DNA from: an uncultured Cytophagales bacterium
GTDB taxonomy: Bacteria > Bacteroidota > Bacteroidia > Cytophagales > Thermonemataceae
Direction of reading: 5' to 3'
Assembly (NCBI GenBank): GCA_937911505.1
Contig: CALEMF010000014.1
Coordinates: forward strand, 175,004-239,003
DNA: 64,000 nt
Shown: in pieces, positions 43,728 through 53,349 of the stretch
How positions within the stretch are numbered: the stretch's first letter is position 1
How the letters are laid out: every line of letters starts with the position of its first letter
The notes under the pieces: model-generated
Database searches by the model: none
The model's input: only the letters and a program-made list of their open reading frames with translations
Told to the model about the DNA's origin: nothing
Translations under genes and position numbers: made by a program

Positions 43728-44858
43728 CTACTGAGGTAGCTCAGGAGGCTTTACAGGGTAAGGTCTCGCAGAGATAGCACCTAAAACAGCTTTTAATGCC
43801 TTCTTCTCTGCCGAAGTTAAGTCTAGTTTCTTTAAAAGAGGAGAACTTTTAGGAAGAAGCGGTCTGTCTTGCGCAGATTTTGGAATAGGCTGTGGCATGC
43901 CTAAATTGTACATATCAATAATTTCATCCAAATCGGCCATTGTGCCTGTATGCATCCAAGGGCCCGTAAACTGTACATCTCTTAAAGAGGGCGTACGAAA
44001 AGCGCCTACGTCTTTAGGGTCGTTGGTGACCCAATACCTGCCTAAATCCTCTTCAGGTCTCCCGAAAAAGGTAAAGCCATCGTTATGAAACTCGTTATCA
44101 GAAAATAGCGGTCCATTATGACAATTGATACAACGTGCCTTAGTACGAAAAAGATGTAATCCTAGCAGTTCCTCATCACTTAAAATATCTTTACGACCTT
44201 TCAGAAATAAATCAAACTTACTTGCTCTACTTTTAATAGTGCGATGGTAAGTAGCCAACGCTTGGCTAATACGTTCTAGGGTAACTTTTTCGTCGCCGAA
44301 TGCCACAGAAAAGTAGGAATTATACCCTTTGATACCACTTAAGGTATTGACCATTTCTGCTAAATCGGTGTTCATTTCCAAAGTATCCTGTATAGGGAAA
44401 AAAGCCTGATGTTCTAAGGAGTGCGCTCTGCCATCCCAGAAAAGGTCTTTTACAAAAGCGACATTCAAAAGTGTAGAGGCATTTCGTTTTCCTCTTCTTC
44501 GATTATGCCCATAAGCCCCTTTCCTACCGTCTCCCCAGCCCAGCTCTGAGTCGTGGCAAGAAGCACAAGCAATTTGTCCAGATTTTGATAAGCGTGGGTC
44601 AAAGAATAAGAGCTTACCCAATTGTGCTTTTTCCTTAGAATAAGGATTTTCTTTTGGAAAAGTAGGCTCGGGCAATAATCCTAGTTCCTGATGCACAATG
44701 CCCTCGTCTACAGAAGGATTTGGCCACGCTGAAGGCGTTTTACTGTAAATTTCTCTTAACTCCTGATAATCAATTACTGATTTACTCTTAAAAGAAAGGT
44801 TAAAAAAGATTGCTATCAGGAGTAGGATAAAAGATGCTGCTATAGAGAACTGCTTCAT
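43728..44858 (-). CDS. Di-haem cytochrome c peroxidase (CcpA/MauG family)
   Basis: A 376-residue periplasmic protein. An N-terminal hydrophobic segment (about 6-24) exports it. Two haem c sites are present, CASCH (98-102) and CINCH (243-247). The family conserved MHTGTMADLDEII is near the C-terminus. It reduces hydrogen peroxide to water using electrons from a c-type cytochrome, or carries out MauG-like oxidations. It diverges from the susC operon across a 167-base leader that must hold both promoters, so shared control is possible. Confidence 0.9.
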   Translation of the reverse strand: MKQFSIAASFILLLIAIFFNLSFKSKSVIDYQELREIYSKTPSAWPNPSVDEGIVHQELGLLPEPTFPKENPYSKEKAQLGKLLFFDPRLSKSGQIACASCHDSELGWGDGRKGAYGHNRRRGKRNASTLLNVAFVKDLFWDGRAHSLEHQAFFPIQDTLEMNTDLAEMVNTLSGIKGYNSYFSVAFGDEKVTLERISQALATYHRTIKSRASKFDLFLKGRKDILSDEELLGLHLFRTKARCINCHNGPLFSDNEFHNDGFTFFGRPEEDLGRYWVTNDPKDVGAFRTPSLRDVQFTGPWMHTGTMADLDEIIDMYNLGMPQPIPKSAQDRPLLPKSSPLLKKLDLTSAEKKALKAVLGAISARPYPVKPPELPQ

Positions 44859-45025
44859 ACTTTAAGGTCTTTGCGTAAGACGGTAAACGCTATCATTCAA
44901 GATAGTATTCTACTTTTATTTAGAAAAATATTGTACGTGTAAGTTGTTTAGATTTATTCTAAATAGTAATTTTACTGCCACTTTTCATCTATTTTCATTT
45001 GAAAAGTTACATTTAGCTTATCCAG

Positions 45026-48000
45026 ATGTACAAAATTAAGAATTCCTGCCTGTATCTGAAAAGTATGCATCTGTTGTTGCTTCTTTTTATTTCAACCCAA
45101 GCGCTGTTTGCGCAAGAGAATCGTTTCACCACAGGGGTGGTTAAAAGTGACGAAGGCGATCCATTACCGGGGGTGGTGGTACAGTTGGTAGGAACTACCA
45201 CTTATGCCATTACAAATGAAGAGGGCGCTTTCAAGCTACGAGTTCCTGCTCAAGGAGGTGAGCTAGAAGTATCTTCTATTGGGATGAAGAAAAAGATAGT
45301 TCCCATCGAAGAGGCCAGCTCGATGACGATTACGCTAGAAACCGACGTCAGCTTGTTAGAAACGGTGATTATTACAGGCTATGGCGACAAAAAGAAGGAA
45401 ATAGACTTGGTAGGGAGTTATGCACAAGTAGACGCAGAAGACCTACAAACACAACGTCCTGTAGAAAGCTTCGACAAGCTTCTCAATGGGTTGATCGCGG
45501 GCGTACAAGCTGAAATAGATACTGGTGAGCCTGGTCTACCTGTAAGAGTACGCATTCGGGGAGAAGGTTCTTTTGTTCCTGTGGCGGGTAATGACTTTGC
45601 TACTTCTGGGCAACCCCTATACGTACTGGACGGTATCCCTCTCTACGATATTACCGAACGCAACACAGCAAACTCCCCCTTTAGTGATGTAGTAGAACAA
45701 AAGCTAAATCCACTAGCAACACTCAACCCAAATGACATTGCATCGATCACCGTCTTAAAAGACGCCTCTGCTTCCGCCATTTATGGAGCAAACGCAGCCA
45801 ATGGGGTAGTTTTAATCAAAACCAAGCAAGGCGTCGCAGGCAAGAGTATCATCAATTTCAACATGAACTATGGTGTTGCTTCACCCATCAATCCTATACA
45901 GTACTTAAACAGTGATGAATATGTGACCCTATACCGTGAAACACTCTTTAATACTGGGGGAAATCCCAGCTTGGTTGAGGATAACGAGGTAGACACAGAC
46001 TGGCGCGACTTGGTAACCCGTACAGGTACAAACCTCAATGCTAACTTAAGTATCAGCGGAGGAAACGAAAAAACACGTTTTAGGTTTTCTTCAGGCTTTT
46101 TTGACCAAGAAACTATCTCAAAAGGGAATAGCTTACAAAGAATAAGTTTCAGAGCTACCTTAGGACACGAAGTTACTGATCGACTGAACCTCAGTTTTAT
46201 AGTAGGAAGTTCTTTTCAAACGAAGGAATCTTTCAAAAGCTTCGCTTCTTTTACTTATCCCCCTAATATCTCTCCTTATAATAGTGATGGTTCTTTTAAC
46301 AACGAAGGTTTTTTCTTGAACAGACCTAACCCCGTGGCCGCTTTAGAGCAGAACGAGTTTTCGCATCGTGGCTTTGCTACCAACGGAAATCTCACTTTGA
46401 GCTATCAATTATTGCCTTCTTTACAGTTACGCTCTACCCTAGGAGTCGATTACTATCAAAATAGACAAAACGAATTCCGCTCTGCCAACAATGGCTCAGG
46501 GCGTAGCCGAAATGGGTACGGTAATCAGGTTGATCGCAACAACCTTAAATGGATTTCTTTTTCTCAGCTTGTTTGGAACAAAAGCTTTTCAGTAAAGCAT
46601 CAGGTAAGTGCCTTAGCTGGCTTTGAAGTACAAGAACAAACCACCAGCCTACTGAGGGCTTTTGGTACTAACTTCCCTTTTGACGGGTTAAGGCAGCTTT
46701 CAACCGTCTCCGCTGAAGACAGTGGTGTAGCCTCCTCAGATCAAGAAGAGGCGATTGTATCTTACTACGGGCAGTTTAACTACACTTTTAAAAATACTTA
46801 TCTTGCCTCCTTTAATCTTCGGAGAGATGCCTCGTCTGTATTTGGCGGCGATGTACAGAATGCTAATTTTGCTTCTGCGGGCGTGGCGTGGATCGTAAGT
46901 AATGAGAGTTTTCTTTCCTCTATACGCCCTCTATCACTTTTAAAGCTGAGGCTTACCTATGGTACTACAGGTAACGCACGCATTGGTACTTATGCTGCTC
47001 GTGGTTTGTATAGATTTAGCAGCGGTGCCCAGTATGGCGGGCTTCCTGGCAGCGCTCCTTCGGCAGCGCCCAATGACCAGTTGTCTTGGGAAACGAACAG
47101 AAAGCTTGACATAGGAATTGACCTTGCCTTGTTTAACGGTCGGCTGTCACTCACTGTCGATCACTACCAAAATAGAATTTTTGATGCAATTTCAACCATA
47201 GAGGTTCCTCAGGAGTCGGGCTTCACCTCTATCCCTGCCAATACAGGTAATATGGAAAATATTGGTTGGGAGTTTACCTTAAACACCATTAATATCCAGA
47301 GCGAAAATGTCACTTGGCGAACCAACTTCAACATTGCCTTTAATAGAAATCGGGTTAGTAGGGTTGCGCTAGAAAGGCCTCCTCGCAGTACCAACCAATC
47401 TAGCGGTATTGTAGTAGGGCAAGACATCAACGCTATTTATGGGGTAAGATACGCAGGGGCTGATCCTTACAACGGGCAACCACTTTGGTATTTACCAGAT
47501 GGTAGCATTACCGACGACGCACGTGTGGCGAATCTTGTCGAAAACAGAGTAGTCATTGGTTCTCGTAGCCCTGATTTTTTTGGTGGTTTCACCAATCAAC
47601 TCAGCTATAAGGGTTTTTCTCTTTCCATTTTGACTACCTTTTCTGTAGGGTCGCAAATTCTTTTATCAAATGAGAGTATGACAGATGGGAGACAAATTCA
47701 ATTCAATAACCAAAGTGTCAACCAACTGGATCGCTGGCAGCAACCTGGCGATGTTACTGATGTACCTCGCTTAAACGAAGGAAATTTTCCTGCTGTTAAT
47801 AACACGCGCTTCTTATTTGACAATACTTATCTGAAATTCGACAATATCAGGCTCGGTTATCAACTCCCTCAAGATTGGTTAAAAAAATTTAATATTGGTG
47901 GTTTTGAGGTGTATGCACAAGTTACTAACGCTGGCTATTTGTATAGCACTACTGCACCTAATAATAGAAATAGTATTGCCGAGTATCGTTTTATCTTCCC

Positions 48001-48043
48001 TGAGAGCCGCACTTATTCCACAGGTTTAAATGTTACTTTTTAG
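45026..48043 (+). CDS. SusC/RagA-family TonB-linked outer-membrane receptor
   Basis: A 1005-residue outer-membrane importer. A signal peptide (about 14-30, ending LFAQ) precedes a CarboxypepD_reg-like domain (GVVKSDEGDPLPGVVVQL, then TNEEGAFKLRVP), then a plug (TGYGDKKKE, VLDGIPLYD, TVLKDASASAIYGANAANGV) and a 22-strand barrel ending in GLNVTF. With SusD it imports glycans, peptides or other large nutrients using TonB energy. No glycoside hydrolase or sensor is adjacent, so the substrate is unknown. Met14 at 45065 is an alternative start. It leads the five-gene operon. Confidence 0.95.
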   Translation: MYKIKNSCLYLKSMHLLLLLFISTQALFAQENRFTTGVVKSDEGDPLPGVVVQLVGTTTYAITNEEGAFKLRVPAQGGELEVSSIGMKKKIVPIEEASSMTITLETDVSLLETVIITGYGDKKKEIDLVGSYAQVDAEDLQTQRPVESFDKLLNGLIAGVQAEIDTGEPGLPVRVRIRGEGSFVPVAGNDFATSGQPLYVLDGIPLYDITERNTANSPFSDVVEQKLNPLATLNPNDIASITVLKDASASAIYGANAANGVVLIKTKQGVAGKSIINFNMNYGVASPINPIQYLNSDEYVTLYRETLFNTGGNPSLVEDNEVDTDWRDLVTRTGTNLNANLSISGGNEKTRFRFSSGFFDQETISKGNSLQRISFRATLGHEVTDRLNLSFIVGSSFQTKESFKSFASFTYPPNISPYNSDGSFNNEGFFLNRPNPVAALEQNEFSHRGFATNGNLTLSYQLLPSLQLRSTLGVDYYQNRQNEFRSANNGSGRSRNGYGNQVDRNNLKWISFSQLVWNKSFSVKHQVSALAGFEVQEQTTSLLRAFGTNFPFDGLRQLSTVSAEDSGVASSDQEEAIVSYYGQFNYTFKNTYLASFNLRRDASSVFGGDVQNANFASAGVAWIVSNESFLSSIRPLSLLKLRLTYGTTGNARIGTYAARGLYRFSSGAQYGGLPGSAPSAAPNDQLSWETNRKLDIGIDLALFNGRLSLTVDHYQNRIFDAISTIEVPQESGFTSIPANTGNMENIGWEFTLNTINIQSENVTWRTNFNIAFNRNRVSRVALERPPRSTNQSSGIVVGQDINAIYGVRYAGADPYNGQPLWYLPDGSITDDARVANLVENRVVIGSRSPDFFGGFTNQLSYKGFSLSILTTFSVGSQILLSNESMTDGRQIQFNNQSVNQLDRWQQPGDVTDVPRLNEGNFPAVNNTRFLFDNTYLKFDNIRLGYQLPQDWLKKFNIGGFEVYAQVTNAGYLYSTTAPNNRNSIAEYRFIFPESRTYSTGLNVTF

Positions 48044-48046
48044 CTT

Positions 48047-49492
48047 ATGAAGAAATCTACAATATTACTCCTCTGGACACTGGTTTTCTCCTTCTCTTGT
48101 GACAACCTTTTAGATAAAGAACCCCTCGATGAGGTTTCTAACGAGGATGCACTAGAGAATATCGAGGTAGTTTCTGTCGCGATGATAGGCACCTACAGCG
48201 GCTTGCTCAATACTTCCTATTATTTTTCTATGATGGTTACCTACCCTGAATTTGCGGGTGGCAATGTGAAGTTAGGTAATAGTACAACTTCTATTGGTAT
48301 AGAAAGATACAATAGCCTGTACAATTTTACCACAACACCTTTTCCTAATGGTGCTTCTAGCACACAAGTACTTGGGATATATGGAGATATTTATGATGTG
48401 ATTAATAGAGCCAATAATATCATTGCGGCTATCCCAGACCTACCAGATGGTACACCTGAAGAAAGAAATAACCTTTTGGGAGAAGCTTATTTCTTTAGGG
48501 CATTAGCACATTTTGATTTACTAAGAGTATATAGCCAAGCTTATAACTTTACTGCCGATGCTTCGCATCTGGGTATCGCCCTGCTGGAAAGTACCCCAGA
48601 AGTATTTGAGTTACCTGCGAGAAATACTGTTTTGGAAGTATATGAGTTTATTATCGACGACCTTACACAAGCCATCGATCTCATTAATGAAAACAGCCAA
48701 CGAACTACCAGTACAACCATTTGGCTTTCCAGCAATGCTGCCAAGGCCTTACTGGCGCGTGTACATTTATACAAAGAAGATTGGCAAGTAGCTGCTCGGC
48801 TAGCTAGCGAAGTCATTGAAAGTGGTGCCTACCAGTTAGCCACTACCGACGACTACGAAAGTATCTGGAGTGGGCTAGGCGGTAATGGTAAACAGGAGGT
48901 GATCTTTGAACTAGATTTAGCAACCAGTACCGCTAGGTCTGTTGGTGAAGTATACGGTGTAGGACAAGACCAAGCTTTTGGGACAGCTTCTGCTGATTTG
49001 TTATCTCTTTACAGTAGCAATGATATAAGAGGTACAAATACCATGATTGAGGCATTCGATACGGGTAACGGTTCAGATTTTCTGAGTAAGAAATTTATAT
49101 TTTCAACCGAGATAGCGTACCCTATTGTATTATTACGTTTATCTGAAGTATACCTGATAAGAGCAGAGGCTTATGCAGAATTAGGACAAACAGAACTAGC
49201 ACAAGCTGACTTGGATGTCATTAAGCAAAGAGCTAACCCATTGGTAGGGAATACTACACTCACGGGGAACTCTTTGTTAGAAGAAATCTTCCGAGAGCGC
49301 AGGCGCGAATTGGCCTTTGAAGGTCATTTATTATTTGACCTGACCAGAAAAAGAAGGGGTGTCACCCGTGTAGATTGTCCTGATAGTAATCCTAACTGTG
49401 TGGTAAACTACCCTAGTAATCTATTTGTACTCCCTATTCCTCAGCGTCAAATTGATGCCAACCCTGAAACACAACAAAACCCCGGTTACTGA
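48047..49492 (+). CDS. SusD/RagB-family nutrient-binding lipoprotein
   Basis: A 481-residue outer-membrane lipoprotein paired with SusC. The signal ends in a lipobox SFSCDN (Cys18). The helical SusD core shows LLGEAYFFRALAHFDLLRVY, TIWLSSNAAKALLARVHLY, IRAEAYAELGQTELAQADLD and FRERRRELAFEGHLLFDLTR, all conserved. It acts as the lid that captures ligand above the SusC barrel. It begins three bases after susC and its stop overlaps the next gene by one base. Confidence 0.95.
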   Translation: MKKSTILLLWTLVFSFSCDNLLDKEPLDEVSNEDALENIEVVSVAMIGTYSGLLNTSYYFSMMVTYPEFAGGNVKLGNSTTSIGIERYNSLYNFTTTPFPNGASSTQVLGIYGDIYDVINRANNIIAAIPDLPDGTPEERNNLLGEAYFFRALAHFDLLRVYSQAYNFTADASHLGIALLESTPEVFELPARNTVLEVYEFIIDDLTQAIDLINENSQRTTSTTIWLSSNAAKALLARVHLYKEDWQVAARLASEVIESGAYQLATTDDYESIWSGLGGNGKQEVIFELDLATSTARSVGEVYGVGQDQAFGTASADLLSLYSSNDIRGTNTMIEAFDTGNGSDFLSKKFIFSTEIAYPIVLLRLSEVYLIRAEAYAELGQTELAQADLDVIKQRANPLVGNTTLTGNSLLEEIFRERRRELAFEGHLLFDLTRKRRGVTRVDCPDSNPNCVVNYPSNLFVLPIPQRQIDANPETQQNPGY

Positions 49493-50004
49493 TGAGATTG
49501 CTACGTTCCTATTATTATGTTTTATTGAGTTTGTGGCTCTTCGCAGCTTGTCAAGACCCTAGAGGTGACCAAAGAGATGACAACCTCTTTGACCCGGCAA
49601 ATGCTTTTATTCGATTCAATTACGAGGATGATTTAATTGGTACCGCACTAGATACACTCTCCATTAGCGGAGACAATTTAGACGAAGTAATCATCCCTAT
49701 TGCGCTGTCATCACCACCCCAGGAAGTTCCTATTGCAGTGACCTATGAACAAATTACCTCAGAGGGGATTATGGAAGGTGTTCATTTTGAGATAAGAGAC
49801 GAAACAGACAACCTGATTGATAACAATACATTGGTACTTACACCTGGCGATTTTGATGTATCGCTTGTATATCGTCCATTGGCTGCGCCTACTGCCTCTT
49901 TGAGTTACGTTACGTTTAGGCTCATTACGCTACAGCCTGAAGTGGTAGGGATTGGCTTTCCAGGCTCCCAAAGAGGAAGTACTTTTACTTTACGCATTGA
50001 ATAA
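49492..50004 (+). CDS. SusE-position lipoprotein, beta-rich
   Basis: A 170-residue lipoprotein with lipobox FAACQD (Cys20). The mature part is beta-rich and acidic (ISGDNLDEVIIPIALSS, then VPIAVTYEQIT and VTFRLITLQPEVV), resembling Calx-beta/Ig-like or DUF4843-type lipoproteins found behind SusD genes. It probably sits on the cell surface and helps bind ligand. The family name is uncertain. Start ATG overlaps the susD stop (TGATG). Confidence 0.65.
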   Translation: MRLLRSYYYVLLSLWLFAACQDPRGDQRDDNLFDPANAFIRFNYEDDLIGTALDTLSISGDNLDEVIIPIALSSPPQEVPIAVTYEQITSEGIMEGVHFEIRDETDNLIDNNTLVLTPGDFDVSLVYRPLAAPTASLSYVTFRLITLQPEVVGIGFPGSQRGSTFTLRIE

Positions 50005-50015
50005 ATATTAGAGTG

Positions 50016-50951
50016 ATGTTGAACCTTTGTTACCGTTGTATTCCTTATGTTTTACTTGCCATTTGTTTGGTTGCTTGTATCCGTGCTGATGAGCCCCAGT
50101 ATCAAGGTACTGTTCAAATTGCCTTTGCCGAAACCAGTCTAAACGCTAGTATCGATACAGCCACTGTCCTCTCCTTATTTACCAATCGCGCTGTCGAGCA
50201 AACAACCGCTATTGATTTTCAAGTAAGTGGAAGCGCCGTAGAGGGGATTGACTATGAACTGACGAGCCAAACAATACTTTTTGAGGCTGGGACTAATGAA
50301 GCTTCCATTAGTATTCTTCCTAAAGAAAGTGGTGAAAGCAAAATTGGGAAAACCATCATTTTAACACTTACCACACCTTCTAATGGTATTATTCGTGAAG
50401 GCGCTGATATAACTACCCTTACTTTTGTAGTCAGCCATAGTGTCAATTTGGACATCTGGGCAAAAGACGACCCTTTCCCACAGCTATTTGGCTATACCTC
50501 TGGTAATGAAGAACCAGTACCACCTGGTAGAGGTCCTAATGCAGGAGAGCACGTCCCTTTTGCTTATAAAAGTAGTACCCAAGAAAATGTAATCGGCCTT
50601 TTCAATCCAGAAGCAGGAAACAGTACTAACGCCCTCAATATTCATAGACTTTATGCTGATTTTGACGTTTCTTCTGGCTCTGCGAACATTCGTATCCCAG
50701 CGCTGCTACGCTTTATCCCAGACGAACCAGATGCTAAACAGGGTACGGTAGAAGTGATTGCACAGACGATAACCGTCACCCGCACCGCTAGTTCAGGGTT
50801 ACCACCCTTTCCCTTGCCTATCGAAGGCTCGGGTACTTACAACGAAGAAACGGGTATTATTACCTTAGCGGTTTATTTTGATGAAACCGCTCTTGGCGGA
50901 GAGAGCAATGTACTAAGGCGTTACCTGTATCAATCTGAACGAAGACCTTAA
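50016..50951 (+). CDS. Calx-beta-like surface lipoprotein
   Basis: A 311-residue lipoprotein with a signal ending in LVACIR (Cys20). The first half is Calx-beta-like (IDFQVSGSAVEGIDYELTSQ, then FEAGTNEASISILPKE and GKTIILTLTTP). The second half contains a Gly/Pro loop (EEPVPPGRGPN) and beta-strands; I do not recognise it. It lies 11 bases downstream of the previous lipoprotein and 40 bases before the repeat protein. Probably surface-exposed and working with SusCD. A GTG one codon earlier was not preferred. Confidence 0.65.
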   Translation: MLNLCYRCIPYVLLAICLVACIRADEPQYQGTVQIAFAETSLNASIDTATVLSLFTNRAVEQTTAIDFQVSGSAVEGIDYELTSQTILFEAGTNEASISILPKESGESKIGKTIILTLTTPSNGIIREGADITTLTFVVSHSVNLDIWAKDDPFPQLFGYTSGNEEPVPPGRGPNAGEHVPFAYKSSTQENVIGLFNPEAGNSTNALNIHRLYADFDVSSGSANIRIPALLRFIPDEPDAKQGTVEVIAQTITVTRTASSGLPPFPLPIEGSGTYNEETGIITLAVYFDETALGGESNVLRRYLYQSERRP

Positions 50952-50991
50952 CTTTCATTTGATTATTATTTTATATTTAAAATTCATCAGT

Positions 50992-52878
50992 ATGATTTAT
51001 AAATTCAACTCATTATTACTACTCTTAGGCTTGTGTAGCCATTTACTCGTCGCACAAACACCCACACTAGTTAGAGATATTTTTGTAGGAGGTAGTAGTG
51101 CCGCTGCACAGTTTACTGAGTTTGACGGAAACGTCTACTTCAGAGCCAACAACGGTACAGATAACGAACTTTGGGTGACCGACGGCACGGAAGCGGGTAC
51201 GCAAGGCTTTAATATTAACCCCACAGACAATTCTTTTCCAAATAATCTTATCGTTTATAACGGACAACTCTACTTTGAAGCCGATAACGGTACGGATGGC
51301 GATGAGCTGTATACCTACAGTGGTAGTGGTACACCTACTTTAGTAGAAGACATCAACGAAGGAAGTGGAGATAGTAACCCAAGTGACTTTGTTGTGTTTA
51401 ACGGCAACTTATACTTTGAAGCCGCTGAGGGTGATAATACTGCCCTTTATAAATATGATGGAAATATGGTTACCCAAGTAGTGGATATCAATCCCACTGA
51501 TAGCGATGATATTGCAGGGATGACCGTTTTCAACAATACTTTGTATTTTGAAGCCGATAATGGCACAGATGACGATCAGCTCTTCCAGCTAAGTGCTACT
51601 GAAGTGCTCACCTCAACGGTCATTAACCCCACAGGTGATGCCAACCCTAATGGCTTCTTTGAGTGGAACGGAAAATTGTACTTTGAAGCAGACGATGGTA
51701 CGAATGGTAGCGAACTCTGGGAGACGGACGGAAACACTACCCAAATGGTGGCTAATATTAATACCAGTGGAGATAGTGACATTGGAGAGTTTGCCGTTTT
51801 CCAGAATCAACTTTACTTCAAAGCCACAGATGTGACAGCCGGTGATGAACTCTTTAGGTATGATGGTGTAAATCCGCCCAGCCTAGTAGCTGATATCAAC
51901 ACGGGTGCTCCTGATAGTAATCCAGATGATTTGATCGTGATGGGAGACCAACTTTTCTTTGAAGCCGATACTGAAACAGAGGGCCGAGAGCTGTACGTCT
52001 ATGATGGTACTAACCCACCCAGTATATTATTAGTAATTCGCGAAGGAGAAGACAGCAGCTCCCCCAGTAACTTTACGGTTATCAAAGATAAGCTGTATTT
52101 CAGCGCTAGAGACAATACAGGTACTGAGCTCTGGGAGACAGACGGCACAACAGCGGGTACGCAATTAGTAAAGTCTGATCGCATCAACGCCAGTGCTAAT
52201 GCTGCTGCTGCGAATTTCTATTATGCACCCAGTCTACAAACTTTATTTTTCACTGCTACTAGCGCTGACGCTGGGAACGAGCCTTGGCAATACACAGTAG
52301 CACCACAACTAGTGGTAAATCAAGTAACCAATGTACTTAACAATGGTGATACGTATAATTTCCCCACTACTCCCTCAGAGGTAGTTTTTACGCTAGTCAA
52401 TAATGGGAATGCTCCGCTTGACATTCAAGACATAGTTGTTACTGGAGATAACTTTCAGCTTGTAGGAGAAGCACCTACCAGCCTTCCGCCTGGCGGTTCT
52501 GAGCCTATTACAGTGGCTATTACGAATACTTCTACCAACGGTACGCTTACTATTAACAGTGATGCACTGGGCAATAGTAGCTACACGATCAATTTAACCA
52601 GCGGTGCTATCACAAGTATTCCTTCTTTAGAGAGCCAGTTGGTGCGTATTTATCCTAATCCTACAGAAGATCAGCTTACCATTGATTGGCAAGCGCTGCC
52701 AAGTCAATCGGTAGTAGTGAAGGTTTATACACCTGCTGGAAGAGAAGTAATTAACACAACTTTTACGGATCGTACACAAATGGGATCACTCAATTTATCA
52801 CGCCTACAGCAAGGCTTGTACGTTGTAGAGCTACAGTATGATGGTATGCGCGCTACACAAAAATTCATAAAACTTTAA
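50992..52878 (+). CDS. Secreted ELWxTDGT-repeat protein with T9SS type A sorting domain
   Basis: A 628-residue exported protein. Signal peptide (about 1-20, ending LLVAQ), then about nine degenerate repeats of roughly 45 residues with cores such as LYFEADNGTDGDEL and ELWVTDGTEAGTQ (beta-propeller-like). A choice-of-anchor-D-like domain (FTLVNNGNAPLDIQDI, about 445-540) and a C-terminal sorting domain (IYPNPTEDQLTIDW to LQQGLYVVELQ and KFIKL) follow. The sorting domain sends it through the T9SS encoded elsewhere in this window, to the surface or medium. The ATG at 50992 is chosen over an upstream TTG, which lacks a signal peptide. Confidence 0.88.
   Translation: MIYKFNSLLLLLGLCSHLLVAQTPTLVRDIFVGGSSAAAQFTEFDGNVYFRANNGTDNELWVTDGTEAGTQGFNINPTDNSFPNNLIVYNGQLYFEADNGTDGDELYTYSGSGTPTLVEDINEGSGDSNPSDFVVFNGNLYFEAAEGDNTALYKYDGNMVTQVVDINPTDSDDIAGMTVFNNTLYFEADNGTDDDQLFQLSATEVLTSTVINPTGDANPNGFFEWNGKLYFEADDGTNGSELWETDGNTTQMVANINTSGDSDIGEFAVFQNQLYFKATDVTAGDELFRYDGVNPPSLVADINTGAPDSNPDDLIVMGDQLFFEADTETEGRELYVYDGTNPPSILLVIREGEDSSSPSNFTVIKDKLYFSARDNTGTELWETDGTTAGTQLVKSDRINASANAAAANFYYAPSLQTLFFTATSADAGNEPWQYTVAPQLVVNQVTNVLNNGDTYNFPTTPSEVVFTLVNNGNAPLDIQDIVVTGDNFQLVGEAPTSLPPGGSEPITVAITNTSTNGTLTINSDALGNSSYTINLTSGAITSIPSLESQLVRIYPNPTEDQLTIDWQALPSQSVVVKVYTPAGREVINTTFTDRTQMGSLNLSRLQQGLYVVELQYDGMRATQKFIKL
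51107..52300 (+). repeat. Coding repeats: about nine LYFEA/ELWxTDGT units
   Basis: Successive units of about 135 bases encode cores VYFRANNGTD, LYFEADNGTD (twice), LYFEAAEG, LYFEADDGTN, LYFKATDVTA, LFFEADTETE, LYFSARDNTG and LFFTATSADA. Several end in ELWxTDG. Degenerate at DNA level. Confidence 0.75.
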
Positions 52879-52982
52879 ATGGTTCCTCTTATCTCTGTGC
52901 TGTACTTATTGAGATTTAGTTAAGTACTATTCTACAAAAAGAATCACAGGATCAGTTGATAGTTTTTGTGACAATATTATCT

Positions 52983-53012
52983 AAAAAAGGGAGGTAGAAG
53001 CCTCCCTTTTTT
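52983..53012 (+). terminator. Rho-independent terminator of the susC operon
   Basis: Perfect 12-bp stem AAAAAAGGGAGG / CCTCCCTTTTTT with a 6-base loop, about 105 bases past the repeat-protein stop. The flanking A and T runs would also work in reverse. Confidence 0.85.
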
Positions 53013-53172
53013 GATAGGGCGTGTATTACTTGTAACGCTACCCATCCTTCCTGAAAATTGAGCAGCAACCATAACTATTTTAGCTGGCAGAAGTTTTCAA
53101 GCTAAAGAGCGTTCATTATTTCTCGGGCGATTATAAATAGTATTGATAAGACTAAACAAACAAAGTAATTTT

Positions 53173-53349
53173 ATGTGGCGACTCACGTTAGCAATCATAG
53201 TACTCGGGCTATTTTTATACAGTGTTTTTAAACTTTTTCTCTACAAAAAACAAAATCCAGAAAAAGATGTCCTCTACTGGCTCATCATTATTCTATTTGT
53301 TCCTGTTGTTGGTCCTATTTACTTTTTAATGAAGCACAACGACTCATAG
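53173..53349 (+). CDS. Small PLDc_N-type membrane protein (copy 2)
   Basis: A 58-residue protein with two helices (about 3-22 and 34-52) and the PLDc_N pattern YWLIIILFVPVVGPIYFLM, closely similar to copy 1 at 43460. The open frame starts ten codons earlier at a TTG; the ATG at 53173 is preferred. It lacks any phospholipase domain. Its position just downstream of the susC-operon terminator mirrors copy 1 beyond the peroxidase gene. Function unknown. Confidence 0.65.
   Translation: MWRLTLAIIVLGLFLYSVFKLFLYKKQNPEKDVLYWLIIILFVPVVGPIYFLMKHNDS

Noticed and set aside
50992..52878. Possible haemolysin-type calcium-binding (RTX) repeats in the secreted protein
   Set aside because: The GGxGxDxUx nonapeptide signature is absent; the repeats match the ELWxTDGT type instead.
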